Part shown: positions 32,613 to 41,098 of the stretch, in pieces
Position numbering within the stretch: position 1 is the stretch's first letter
How the letters are laid out: each line of letters starts with the position of its first letter
DNA from: Alistipes sp.
GTDB lineage: Bacteria > Bacteroidota > Bacteroidia > Bacteroidales > Rikenellaceae
DNA length: 43,046 nucleotides
Direction: 5' to 3'
Assembly (NCBI GenBank): GCA_017501625.1
Contig: JAFVWO010000075.1
Location: 1 to 43,046 of the forward strand
Made by a program: the position numbers and the translations under genes
The notes under the pieces: model-generated
Seen by the model: only the letters and a program-made list of their open reading frames with translations
What the model was told of the DNA's origin: nothing
The model's database searches: none

Positions 32613-34424
32613 ATGAAGAAATATCTATTTTTAGCATTGGCGGCTCTCGTAGGCTTTGTGGCATGCGACACTAACGAGCCGGCTCTCGATGGAAAGCTAC
32701 AAATTACCGTTGACAAGAGCGAGATTATCGCCAATGGTGAGGATGCTGCAACATTCACCGTTAAGGGTATCGAAGGCACCGTTATCGAGGATGCTACAAT
32801 CCACTTTGCCGATACTCACGAGGCATTAGACGGCATGAGCTTCAAGACGAAGTATGCAGGTGAGTACTCATTCTACGCCAAGCGCGGAACATCTAAGTCG
32901 GACACCATCAAGGTAACAGCCAAAGAGGATACCGGCAAGGAGCCTAATGACGACCCCAACGATGATCCCAATGACGACCCGAATGATGATCCCAACGACG
33001 ACCCCAACGACGACCCGAATGACGACCCCAACGATGATCCGAATGACAATCCCGGAACTAAGGAGGAGCTAAAGTTATCGGTAAGCCCTGCAACCATCGT
33101 TGCCAATGGCGAGGAGAAGGCTACATTCACGCTTACAATAGGCGAGGAGAGCATCACCGACTTTGAGCTTTACAATGCTGCTGGCGACGTGAAGCTTGCA
33201 AGCAACGAGTTCACAACAACCGAGGCTGGAGTATACACCTTCTACGCCATGTACGATGGCGAGAAGTCGAACAGCGTGGAGCTCACTGCACGCATGAACA
33301 TTGTCGAGGAGGAGAAGCCTATCGAGATTGAGTCTACAACATTGACCATCAAGGCTAACGGCGTAGACTATACCAAGTTTACCGTGACACAGGATGGTGC
33401 CAACATCACAAATAGCGCTACGATATATGTAAATAATGGCGTGCTTAATGGCAATAAGTTCATGACTACTACCCCCGGCACGTACACCGTATATGCCGAG
33501 AAGGGCACGGTAAAGTCTAACGAGCTTACCATCACTGCCGAGGAGGTTACTTCTTCGGGCAAGACTATCGTCTTTGCTGAGGGTGTAACACTCACATCGG
33601 GCTGGTATGATGTGAACAAGAAGGGTGCCGGCGACAATGGCGACATCAACATGTGCTGGGCTGCCGCATCGTCGAATATGATTCAGTGGTTCCAAGACAG
33701 ATACAAGGCTGCCGGCAAGACTCTGCCCGCAGGTGCTACCGATGGCCCGGGTGTCACCACGTATAGCAGATTTGGCGCTTATGAGTTGGAGCTTATGAAC
33801 GTCTTCCACTCGCAGTGGGACAACTCGCGCGGTGGACACATGAGCGAGTCTATTCCATGGTACTTCGAGGGTGTATTGAACGGTGGCGAGTATGCATCGG
33901 CAGGCACGCAGGCAGTGCCCAAGACCGATGGTGGCTTCTGGAAGAGCATCTGGGCTACAGAGGTATACCCCAACATATACCACGGATATGACAAGATCGT
34001 TGCCCCCGGTGTAATCGAATATTACGATCTATACATAACGGTGTTCAACAACTACAATCTCTGGGGCAATGGCTCGGATCTCGTAGGCAAGGAGCGTCTA
34101 AAGTTCTTCTCAGACCTTGTAGTCGAGGCTTTCGAGCATGGTATGGCAGGTCTTACTATTAACCTCGGTGCTACTCTTGCATCTGCGAGCCACGCTGTGA
34201 CACTTTGGGGCTACGAGATTGATAATGCCACAGGGTTAGTGACACGCTTGTGGATTACCGACTCGGACGATTTGGCATCGGAGCCTAAGACACAGCTCTT
34301 GAACGAGTATAGCGTATCTATCGACGAGGGTAAGTCGCCCGTCAAGCTCACCGGCGATACACGCTATGGCGTTTGCTACGTAGTAGAGATTCATCCTTTC
34401 TCGGGTTACGGCACGGCAGAGTAG
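32613..34424 (+). CDS. IdeS/Mac-like (C66) cysteine protease lipoprotein, copy 1
   Basis: A 603-residue lipoprotein: signal ending at Cys18 (GFVAC), Ig-like domain 1 (about 26-104), a linker of eight PNDD repeats (about 111-147), Ig-like domains 2 and 3 (about 150-312), and a protease domain (about 317-603). The protease domain fits streptococcal IdeS: GWYDVNKKG (IdeS GWYDITK, the Lys of the oxyanion hole), the nucleophile Cys348 in MCWAAASSNMIQWF, His527 in SHAVTLWGYEID, and Asp550/Asp552 in WITDSDD. The His-to-Asp distance (23) is like IdeS (22). IdeS cleaves the IgG hinge; the target here is unknown and could be IgA or another host protein. Fibrous Ig-like domains would project the enzyme from the cell. 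No immunoglobulin-binding evidence is visible. Confidence 0.85.
   Translation: MKKYLFLALAALVGFVACDTNEPALDGKLQITVDKSEIIANGEDAATFTVKGIEGTVIEDATIHFADTHEALDGMSFKTKYAGEYSFYAKRGTSKSDTIKVTAKEDTGKEPNDDPNDDPNDDPNDDPNDDPNDDPNDDPNDDPNDNPGTKEELKLSVSPATIVANGEEKATFTLTIGEESITDFELYNAAGDVKLASNEFTTTEAGVYTFYAMYDGEKSNSVELTARMNIVEEEKPIEIESTTLTIKANGVDYTKFTVTQDGANITNSATIYVNNGVLNGNKFMTTTPGTYTVYAEKGTVKSNELTITAEEVTSSGKTIVFAEGVTLTSGWYDVNKKGAGDNGDINMCWAAASSNMIQWFQDRYKAAGKTLPAGATDGPGVTTYSRFGAYELELMNVFHSQWDNSRGGHMSESIPWYFEGVLNGGEYASAGTQAVPKTDGGFWKSIWATEVYPNIYHGYDKIVAPGVIEYYDLYITVFNNYNLWGNGSDLVGKERLKFFSDLVVEAFEHGMAGLTINLGATLASASHAVTLWGYEIDNATGLVTRLWITDSDDLASEPKTQLLNEYSVSIDEGKSPVKLTGDTRYGVCYVVEIHPFSGYGTAE
32943..33053 (+). 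repeat. Tandem 12-base repeat encoding PNDD
   Basis: Eight Pro-Asn-Asp-Asp units plus a final PNDNP, encoded by about 12-base units with varied codons (Asp GAC/GAT, Asn AAT/AAC). It is an acidic flexible spacer and potentially length-variable by slippage in steps of 12 bases that keep the frame. Confidence 0.8.
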
Positions 34425-34436
34425 GATAGAATTAAC

Positions 34437-34468
34437 GGGGATGATATAAAATAACATTAGTCATCCCC
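34437..34468 (+). terminator. Terminator after IdeS-like gene 1
   Basis: Stem GGGGATGA (34437-34444) with TCATCCCC (34461-34468), 16-base loop, then ATTTTTCAT. It separates copy 1 from the small ORF and copy 2; no promoter box is visible before those, so read-through or a weak promoter must drive them. Confidence 0.7.
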
Positions 34469-34506
34469 ATTTTTCATAGTCACACATACACAGTAATATA
34501 TATAAG

Positions 34507-34644
34507 ATGATTACGACAAATAGACCCGACAAACGAGAGGAGTACCTCGCTCCGGAGTTACACATCACGACATGCAGTCTTGAGAGAGGCTTCAGCATGA
34601 GCGATGTCAAAGCACCAGATTTTGAAACCGAGAATGTGTTATAG
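34507..34644 (+). CDS. Small protein with YLAPE and GFxxSD-type motifs
   Basis: A 45-codon ORF that ends two bases before the start of IdeS-like gene 2. The protein starts MITTNRPDKREEYLAPELHI, then TTCSLERGFSMSDVK and ends acidic (APDFETENVL). It has no signal peptide or membrane segment. The pattern Y-L-A-P-E-(I/L) followed about 10 residues later by E-x-GF-x-x-SD is shared with the 47-codon ORF at 40936-41079, and both sit just before fimbrillin-like lipoprotein genes. I recall similar small ORFs in front of surface-protein genes in other Bacteroidales but know no function. Evidence for being a real gene is the conserved pattern and the tight spacing. Confidence 0.75.
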   Translation: MITTNRPDKREEYLAPELHITTCSLERGFSMSDVKAPDFETENVL

Positions 34645-34646
34645 TC

Positions 34647-37600
34647 ATGAAACATTATATACTAACAATCTACACATTAGCACTCCTTGCTCTTGGTGCG
34701 TGTACAAAGGAGCAAATAGACCACACGAACGATGCTAATGGCAACGAGGAGGCCAAGATGGTCGAGGTAGCCATTATTGCAGATGCTGACGACACGCGCC
34801 TCGGCATCGATGGCAACATCACACACTGGGAGGTGGGCGATAAGCTGAGTGTAGCCCTCACCGACACATCATCGGTAACGAACTACTACACCTTCGAGAT
34901 TGAGAGCTCTGAGGATATCTCTGACGATGGCAAGTTTGCCACATTCCGTGGCTTGATGGCCGAGGGCACATACTCTAAGGTTACGGCTCTATACCCCGCT
35001 GTCGAGTCGCCCACAGCAACCATCACCCTCAATCGCCATGCCGAGGATAACATCTTTATGGAATCTACGGAGAGTTATGCGGCAGGTGAATATCTCGTTA
35101 TCAACAGTACATCAGCAGATATACCCTTGCAGTTTAGCCATCTTATGCACAAGATAGACTACACACTCACGTTGGCTGCAGGATATAATGGTACGGATAT
35201 ATCTAAGGATGTGGCTATCGAGATGGCTCTGCGTAGCAATGACTCAGAGTTCATGAGTGTGCAGTGCTACAACTACGACACCGTAAATGGTGGTATTGTC
35301 AACGCTGTAGCCTCGGCACCCTCGACACTTGCCGACTTTAAGGGTCACAACTTCACTACAACGCCCACAGCCTCGACATTTGTGTTTCCCACACAGTTAG
35401 ACAACGCTTCGTTGGTCTTCAATGTATATATTGAAGGTCGTAAGGCTCACACCATTGTGAAGACACCATCGAAGTCACCTTTCACGATGACTGCGGGCAA
35501 GAGCTCAAGTGTGAAACTTGAACTTAGCGAGGAGAACAAGTGTGAGGCCGAAACAACCGAGAGTGGTGGCTCTGCCTCTATCGAAGGCGTAGACACATAC
35601 CTTACACAGATTGTTCAAAGCACTATAACAAATACATCATATGCTACTGAATTTGCTGTAACAGGGCCTAATGGCATCAGTTTTATACTCTGTGTTGCAT
35701 CGGGTTATTCAGATGAAACTAATATTAACGCAGGCACATACGACATGGTCAGTGCAAGCTCCATTTGGAACAGTAGAACGCATGTTGGTATTCGCAAACT
35801 TACAAATGTACCTAATATTAGTAGGAGCACACCCGATGGAGGCTACAATAACGAAGGTTATATGGAAGTAGCCAAAAGTGACGATGGCACATACACCATT
35901 AAGATTGTTATAGCAGACCAAAGTTCCGTGGCTGAGCCTCTCGGTTTTGTCGGCAAATTAAATGTTGAGAATGGTGGTCAGACGGGAAGTGGTAGTAGTA
36001 GTACCACGGTGGCTGATATAACGCTCACGACACTCTCATCGAATAGCGATAATGGCTACTACACCTTCCATGGTGAAAACTCTGAGGGCGACTATATATT
36101 GTTCAACATCAACAACAAGGAGGCATCCGCAAACAGTATAAATGACGGCATCTACGAGCATTCGTCATGCAACTTCGAGGGTTACTTCAATGCTACGAGT
36201 GTAAGGGTTGGAGGTGAGAACAAAGCCGTTAAGTCAGGCGTTCTACATGTCGCAAACAGTGGCAGTAGCATGGTACTAAATGCCGACATCACATTCAGCG
36301 ACGACACAACGCGTCACTTCGTATTCAGCGGTGCAATATCAGCACCTGTAGTCGAAGGCGACATAACCATCACGGCATCGCAGAGCACGATAACGAACAA
36401 CGGCTTAGACTATGTTGACTTTTACGCCACACAAGATGGTAATAATGTGACAAATGCGTGTACATTCTATGCAAATGGTGAGGCCTTGAGTAGCAATTGG
36501 TTCTCATCATCTACCGCAGGCACATACACCATCTATGCAACAAAGGGAGCAAAGACATCTAACGAGCTGACAATAACCGTCAATGAGTATTTACCATCGA
36601 CATTAACTCTCTCTGCATCGAAAACGACAATGGCAGCCAACGGCACCGATATGGTGACGTTTACCGTAAAGGCCGACAGCAAATTGGATGTTACCTCTTC
36701 GTGCGAGATATATGTCAATGGCATCAAAAATAACGGTACGACATTCAAGACAGGCAACGCTGGCACATACAGCGTGTACGCCATGTACAAGGATGTAAAG
36801 TCTAACACCGTTACCGTGACGGCTAACGCCTCGGAGAAAGTCATCGTCTTTGCCGATGGCGTAACGCTCACATCGGGCTGGTATGATGTGAACAAGAAGG
36901 GTGCCGGCGACAATGGCGACATCAGCATGTGCTGGGCGGCCGCATCCTCGAATATGATTCAGTGGTTCCAAGACAGATACAAGGCTGCCGGCAAGACGCT
37001 ACCCGCAGGTGCTACCGATGGCCCGGGTGTCACCACATACAGCAGATTTGGAGCTTATGAGTTGGAGCTTATGAACGTCTTCCACTCGCAGTGGGACAAC
37101 TCACTCGGTGGACACATGAGCGAGGCTATTCCATGGTACTTCGAGGGAGTATTGAACGGTGGCGAGTATGCATCGGCAGGCACGCAGGCAGTGCCCAAGA
37201 CCCCAGGTGGCTTCTGGAAGAGCATCTGGGCTACAGAGGTATACCCCAACATATACCACGGATATGATAAGATCGTCGTTCCCGGTGTCATTGAATATTT
37301 CGACACATACATTACGTTGTTCAACAACTACAATCTCTGGGGCAATGGCACGGATCTCTTAGGCGAAGAGCGTCTAAAGGTCTTCTCAGACCTCGTAGTC
37401 GAGGCTTTCGAGCATGGTATGGCAGGTCTTACTATTAACCTCGGTGCTACTCTTGTATCTGCGAGCCACGCTGTGACACTTTGGGGCTACGAGATTGATA
37501 AGGCCACAGGGTTAGTGACACGCTTGTGGATTACCGACTCGGACGATTTGGTATCGGAGCCTAAGACACAGCTCTTGAACGAGTATAGCGTATCTATCGA

Positions 37601-37700
37601 CGAGGGTATGTCGCCCGTCAAACTCACCGGCAATACACGCTATGGCGTTTGCTACGTAGGAGAGATTCATCCTTTCTCAGGTTACGGCTCGGCGGAGTAG
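34647..37700 (+). CDS. IdeS/Mac-like (C66) cysteine protease lipoprotein, copy 2, with fimbrillin-like head
   Basis: A 1017-residue lipoprotein (signal ending at Cys19, LALGAC). Residues about 35-300 resemble fimbrillin/Mfa-type domains (WEVGDKLSVAL, YTFEIESSEDISDDGKFATFRG, LQFSHLMHKIDYTLTLA). Two related beta domains follow (about 310-440 and 450-565; DTYLTQIVQSTITNTSYATEF... and ADITLTTLSSNSDNGYYTF...), then two Ig-like domains (about 570-725) and an IdeS-like protease domain (about 730-1017) that differs from copy 1 at only about 20 of 285 positions. Catalytic residues are Cys762, His941, Asp964 and Asp966. It is preceded by a 45-codon ORF with a 2-bp gap and followed by a strong terminator. 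Target unknown. Confidence 0.85.
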   Translation: MKHYILTIYTLALLALGACTKEQIDHTNDANGNEEAKMVEVAIIADADDTRLGIDGNITHWEVGDKLSVALTDTSSVTNYYTFEIESSEDISDDGKFATFRGLMAEGTYSKVTALYPAVESPTATITLNRHAEDNIFMESTESYAAGEYLVINSTSADIPLQFSHLMHKIDYTLTLAAGYNGTDISKDVAIEMALRSNDSEFMSVQCYNYDTVNGGIVNAVASAPSTLADFKGHNFTTTPTASTFVFPTQLDNASLVFNVYIEGRKAHTIVKTPSKSPFTMTAGKSSSVKLELSEENKCEAETTESGGSASIEGVDTYLTQIVQSTITNTSYATEFAVTGPNGISFILCVASGYSDETNINAGTYDMVSASSIWNSRTHVGIRKLTNVPNISRSTPDGGYNNEGYMEVAKSDDGTYTIKIVIADQSSVAEPLGFVGKLNVENGGQTGSGSSSTTVADITLTTLSSNSDNGYYTFHGENSEGDYILFNINNKEASANSINDGIYEHSSCNFEGYFNATSVRVGGENKAVKSGVLHVANSGSSMVLNADITFSDDTTRHFVFSGAISAPVVEGDITITASQSTITNNGLDYVDFYATQDGNNVTNACTFYANGEALSSNWFSSSTAGTYTIYATKGAKTSNELTITVNEYLPSTLTLSASKTTMAANGTDMVTFTVKADSKLDVTSSCEIYVNGIKNNGTTFKTGNAGTYSVYAMYKDVKSNTVTVTANASEKVIVFADGVTLTSGWYDVNKKGAGDNGDISMCWAAASSNMIQWFQDRYKAAGKTLPAGATDGPGVTTYSRFGAYELELMNVFHSQWDNSLGGHMSEAIPWYFEGVLNGGEYASAGTQAVPKTPGGFWKSIWATEVYPNIYHGYDKIVVPGVIEYFDTYITLFNNYNLWGNGTDLLGEERLKVFSDLVVEAFEHGMAGLTINLGATLVSASHAVTLWGYEIDKATGLVTRLWITDSDDLVSEPKTQLLNEYSVSIDEGMSPVKLTGNTRYGVCYVGEIHPFSGYGSAE
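36847..37700 (+). repeat. Duplicated protease-domain DNA (pairs with 33571-34424)
   Basis: The last about 850 bp of both IdeS-like genes are nearly identical at DNA level, from the shared segment starting GTCTTTGC to the stop codon. Upstream of this the genes are dissimilar. Changes cluster around 37270-37325 (against 34000-34050). Confidence 0.85.
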
Positions 37701-37723
37701 TAATACATGCTATATTGTTGACA

Positions 37724-37760
37724 TTATGGGGTGCGTAGTAAATATTTGCGCACCCCATAA
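37724..37760 (+). terminator. Terminator after IdeS-like gene 2
   Basis: Perfect 12-bp stem (TTATGGGGTGCG / CGCACCCCATAA), 13-base loop, then TTATTTTTTC. It closes the lipoprotein locus. Confidence 0.92.
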
Positions 37761-37782
37761 TTATTTTTTCAGGAAAAAATCG

Positions 37783-37790
37783 TATCTTTG
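37783..37790 (+). promoter_or_regulatory. -7 box of the pheT promoter
   Basis: TATCTTTG, 39 bases upstream of the pheT ATG. Confidence 0.7.
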
Positions 37791-37829
37791 TGCGATTATA
37801 GGCTTTCGAAAGACTAAAAACAACAATAT

Positions 37830-40295
37830 ATGAACGTATCGTACAACTGGCTAAAGCGTTACATCGACACAGAGCTGTCGGCTGAGCGCATAGCCGAAAT
37901 ACTCACAGAGCTCGGCCTCGAGGTCGAGGAGTTCGAGAAGATTGAGACTATAAAGGGTGGACTTAAGGGCGTTGTCGTAGGCGAGGTGCTCACCTGCGAG
38001 GATCATCCCGACTCAGACCACCTGCACATAACCACCGTAGATGTCGGCGCCGAGGCACCACTACAGATTGTGTGTGGCGCGGCAAACTGCCGCAAGGGAT
38101 TGAAGGTCATGTGTGCCACGGTGGGTGCTGTGCTCTACCCTATCGACTCGGACGAGGAGTTCAAGATTAAGCGTAGCAAGATTCGTGGCGTAGAGTCGCT
38201 CGGCATGCTCTGTGCCGAGGATGAGCTCGGCATAGGTCGCAACCATGAGGGTATCATAGAGCTCCCGGCAGATGCCGTAGTGGGTACCTCTGCCAAGGAG
38301 TACTTGGGCATCGCCGACGACTACCTCATAGGCATAGGCCTTACACCTAACCGCGTAGATGCAGCCTCGCACATAGGCGTGGCACGCGACCTCGTGGCAT
38401 ACCTTCGTAGCCGCGGCGAGAACGTCACGCTCAACCTGCCCTCGGTAGATAATTTCGCCGTAGACAACACCTCACGCACGATAGGCGTAGAGGTAGTAAA
38501 CAGCGAGGCAGCACCCCGCTATGCCGGCATAACCGTCAGCGGATGTAAGATAGCACCCTCGCCCGAGTGGATGCAGAACGAGCTACGTGCTGCGGGTATC
38601 AATCCCAAAAACAACCTCGTAGACATCACCAACTATGTGCTCTTCGAGCTCGGACAGCCGCTGCATGCCTTCGATGCCGACAAGATTGAGGGTGGCAAGA
38701 TTGTAGTACGCTCGGCCGTGGAGGGCGAGAAGTTCGTAACGCTCGATGGCGTGGAGCGCACGCTCACGGCTGCCGACCTCATGATATGCTCGGCAGAGCG
38801 ACCCATGTGTATCGCAGGTGTATACGGAGGTCTCGACTCGGGCATCACCGACGAGACGGTGAACGTATTTATCGAGAGCGCCTACTTCCACCCCGTATGG
38901 GTGCTCAAGACAGCCAAGCGCTTCGGACTAAATACCGATGCCTCGTTCCGCTTCGAGCGTGGCATAGACCCCAACATGCAGGTATATGCACTCAAACGTG
39001 CCGCGATGCTCATGAAGGAGCTCGCAGGTGGCATCATAACATCCGAGATTATAGACATCAACCCCACACCTGCCTCACACTTCGAGTTCGACTTCTCGTT
39101 GGAGCGTGCCCGCAATCTCATAGGCAAGGATATACCCGAGGATACGTTTATGACAATCCTCGAGGCTCTCGATGTCGAGGTGCGCGGTCGCGAGGGTGAG
39201 GTATTGCATGTTGCAGTGCCACCCTATCGTGTTGATGTGCAGCGCGAGGCCGACCTCGTGGAGGATGTACTCCGCGTATATGGCTACAACAACATCGAGG
39301 TGTCGGATCACGTGAACTCAACGCTGTCGTATGCCCCGAAGCCCGACAAGGCACGCCTACAGAACATCGCCTCGGACTTCCTCGCAGCAAACGGCTACAC
39401 CGAGATTATGTCTAACTCGTTGACAAAGGGCGCATACTATGAGGGTTGCACATCGTACCCCGCAGAGCGCTGCGTGAAGATTCTCAATCCCCTATCGCAG
39501 GACCTCAACGTCATGCGCCAGACGCTTATGTTCAACGCCTTGGAGGCTGTAGAGCTCAACGTCAACCGCCGCAATGCCAACCTTCGTATGTTCGAGGTGG
39601 GCAACTGCTATGCCTACGCCGAGGAGAAGGCCTCGGAGGATAACACCCTCGCCAAATATGAGGAGAACTACCGCATAGGCATCACCGTCACGGGCCTCCA
39701 CACGCAGTTGGCGTGGAACACTAAGGCTGAGCAGTCGTCATTCTTCACCCTTAGAGGCATGGTCGAGCGACTTCTGAAGCGCTTTGGCATCGACATCTAC
39801 GCATTGCAGTCCGAGAGCTTAGACTCCGACCTCTATGCCGATGCTATTGTCTACAAGCAGGGCCCCAAGGAGGTGCTGCGCATGGGTGTAGTATCGCCCA
39901 TCGTGCGTAAGAAGTTCGACATCAAGCAGGAGGTATACTTCGCAGAGATAGACTTCGACCAGCTCGTTAAGATGACCAAGAAGGCAAAGGTGCAGTTCAA
40001 GGAGCTCTCGAAGTTCCCCGAGGTTAAGCGCGACTTGGCACTCCTTGTGAATAAGAGTGTTACATTCTCCGAGCTACGCGCCATAGCCTTCGCTACGGAG
40101 AAGAAACTACTGAAGTCGGTATCACTCTTCGATGTATACGAGGGCGACAAGCTCCCCGAGGGCAAGAAGTCGTATGCCCTGAGCTTTATCCTCGAGGATA
40201 AGAACCAGACACTTACGGATAAGCAGATTGAGCGCACGATGGCCAACCTCCAGACACAGCTGGAGCAGAAGGCCGGCGCCGAGGTGCGTAAGTAA
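37830..40295 (+). CDS. pheT: Phenylalanyl-tRNA synthetase beta subunit
   Basis: An 821-residue beta chain of the alpha2-beta2 synthetase that charges tRNA-Phe. Order: N-terminal MNVSYNWLKRYIDTELS, an OB-fold tRNA-binding domain (about 40-150, VVVGEVLTCEDHPDSDHLHITTVDVG), B3/B4 editing domain (SGCKIAPSPEWMQNELRAAGINPKNNLVDITNYV), B5 domain (about 400-480), catalytic-like core and the C-terminal FDX-ACB domain (LSKFPEVKRDLALLVNKSVTF...). Length matches long-form PheT. pheS is not in the window. It is flanked by two terminators, so it is transcribed alone. Confidence 0.97.
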   Translation: MNVSYNWLKRYIDTELSAERIAEILTELGLEVEEFEKIETIKGGLKGVVVGEVLTCEDHPDSDHLHITTVDVGAEAPLQIVCGAANCRKGLKVMCATVGAVLYPIDSDEEFKIKRSKIRGVESLGMLCAEDELGIGRNHEGIIELPADAVVGTSAKEYLGIADDYLIGIGLTPNRVDAASHIGVARDLVAYLRSRGENVTLNLPSVDNFAVDNTSRTIGVEVVNSEAAPRYAGITVSGCKIAPSPEWMQNELRAAGINPKNNLVDITNYVLFELGQPLHAFDADKIEGGKIVVRSAVEGEKFVTLDGVERTLTAADLMICSAERPMCIAGVYGGLDSGITDETVNVFIESAYFHPVWVLKTAKRFGLNTDASFRFERGIDPNMQVYALKRAAMLMKELAGGIITSEIIDINPTPASHFEFDFSLERARNLIGKDIPEDTFMTILEALDVEVRGREGEVLHVAVPPYRVDVQREADLVEDVLRVYGYNNIEVSDHVNSTLSYAPKPDKARLQNIASDFLAANGYTEIMSNSLTKGAYYEGCTSYPAERCVKILNPLSQDLNVMRQTLMFNALEAVELNVNRRNANLRMFEVGNCYAYAEEKASEDNTLAKYEENYRIGITVTGLHTQLAWNTKAEQSSFFTLRGMVERLLKRFGIDIYALQSESLDSDLYADAIVYKQGPKEVLRMGVVSPIVRKKFDIKQEVYFAEIDFDQLVKMTKKAKVQFKELSKFPEVKRDLALLVNKSVTFSELRAIAFATEKKLLKSVSLFDVYEGDKLPEGKKSYALSFILEDKNQTLTDKQIERTMANLQTQLEQKAGAEVRK

Positions 40296-40343
40296 CAGTG
40301 TATATAACAAGTAAGAGAGCACTCCAGCCACGGACTATCCTTT

Positions 40344-40373
40344 TTCGGCGGTGAATGATATTTCACCGCCGAA
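40344..40373 (+). terminator. Terminator after pheT
   Basis: Perfect 12-bp stem (TTCGGCGGTGAA / TTCACCGCCGAA), 6-base loop, then TTTGTTTATTT. Confidence 0.9.
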
Positions 40374-40935
40374 TTTGTTTATTTACAATATGTTAGTTCA
40401 TTAGATTGTGAAACGACTTTTTATACAAAAGTCGAATAAATTATATTTTCACTATTCTTATGTACTCTTCCATGTAGTCTAAATCATGTGTAAATAATCA
40501 ACCTGCTGTTTAATCACCTATTGCGGACAGGCAAAAGGTGATTTTTCTATTTTATTTGAACAAGACCCCAAAAGAGTGTTGTCATTTGCGAAACTTTTAC
40601 TAATTTTGTGGCGTCGTGGGAGTTATCTCCTCGGCATTACATATTTGATGAAAGTGTTTTCGCTTTTATCCTTATACAGAAAATCTGACAGTTTTCAACG
40701 AAACGAGGATAAAGACAACACTCATTTCTTGTATAGCTATGTGGCTATGCACAATTTGTGCATATACCAATACTATTCAAGTGTGGGGTCTTGTATCGTT
40801 TATTCGTTTCGGGTTTTGTCAGAGCCTCTGTATAGATAAACGAAAGTCAGCTCCACACTTTCTTATTTTTAATAATCCACCATAGAGGAGCGTATGGTTT
40901 TGAGCGAACATTATTAACTCAAAACATAAACTATT
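40374..40935 (+). other. AT-rich region with promoter and long structured leader
   Basis: 562 bp with no convincing gene. TTG (40579-40581), 19 bases, TAATTTTG (40601-40608) is a likely promoter, giving a leader of about 320 bases before the small ORF at 40936. The leader can form a stem between AAGTGTT...CTTTTATCC (near 40649) and GGATAAAG...AACACT (near 40708). Another TTTTGAG/CTCAAAA pair (near 40892-40923) lies just before the small ORF. An 87-codon frame at 40576-40839 overlaps the promoter and has no family features. Confidence 0.55.
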
Positions 40936-41079
40936 ATGCAGAAAAAACGCATTGTGGGCTACCTCGCCCCCGAAATTGAGGTGAATGAAGTGATGGTCGA
41001 ACAAGGTTTCGCCGCAAGCGACCCAAGTTCCGAAACGATGCCTGAAATTGGTGGCGAGAATGAAGAAATCGGTTGGTAA
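40936..41079 (+). CDS. Small protein with YLAPE and GFxxSD motifs, second copy
   Basis: A 47-codon ORF 19 bp before the BspA-like lipoprotein gene. The protein is MQKKRIVGYLAPEIEVNEVM then VEQGFAASDPSSETMPEIGG and ends ENEEIGW. It shares with the 34507-34644 ORF the YLAPE-(I/L), the E-x-GF-x-x-SD pair and an acidic tail, while the rest diverges. There is no export signal. Conservation of the motif in two places within 6.5 kb, each time just before a fimbrillin-type lipoprotein, argues for a real small-protein family. Possible roles are an assembly factor, a regulator of the downstream gene or a peptide precursor; none is demonstrated. Confidence 0.8.
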   Translation: MQKKRIVGYLAPEIEVNEVMVEQGFAASDPSSETMPEIGGENEEIGW

Positions 41080-41098
41080 CCACCTAAAACGAAAGACG

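Noticed and set aside
33075-33983. 302-codon frame antisense to IdeS-like gene 1
   Set aside because: Shadow of the duplicated coding sequence; a related shadow appears opposite copy 2 for the same reason.
40576-40839. 87-codon frame upstream of the second small ORF
   Set aside because: Overlaps a likely promoter, lies in AT-rich DNA and shows no recognisable domain; more likely leader sequence.
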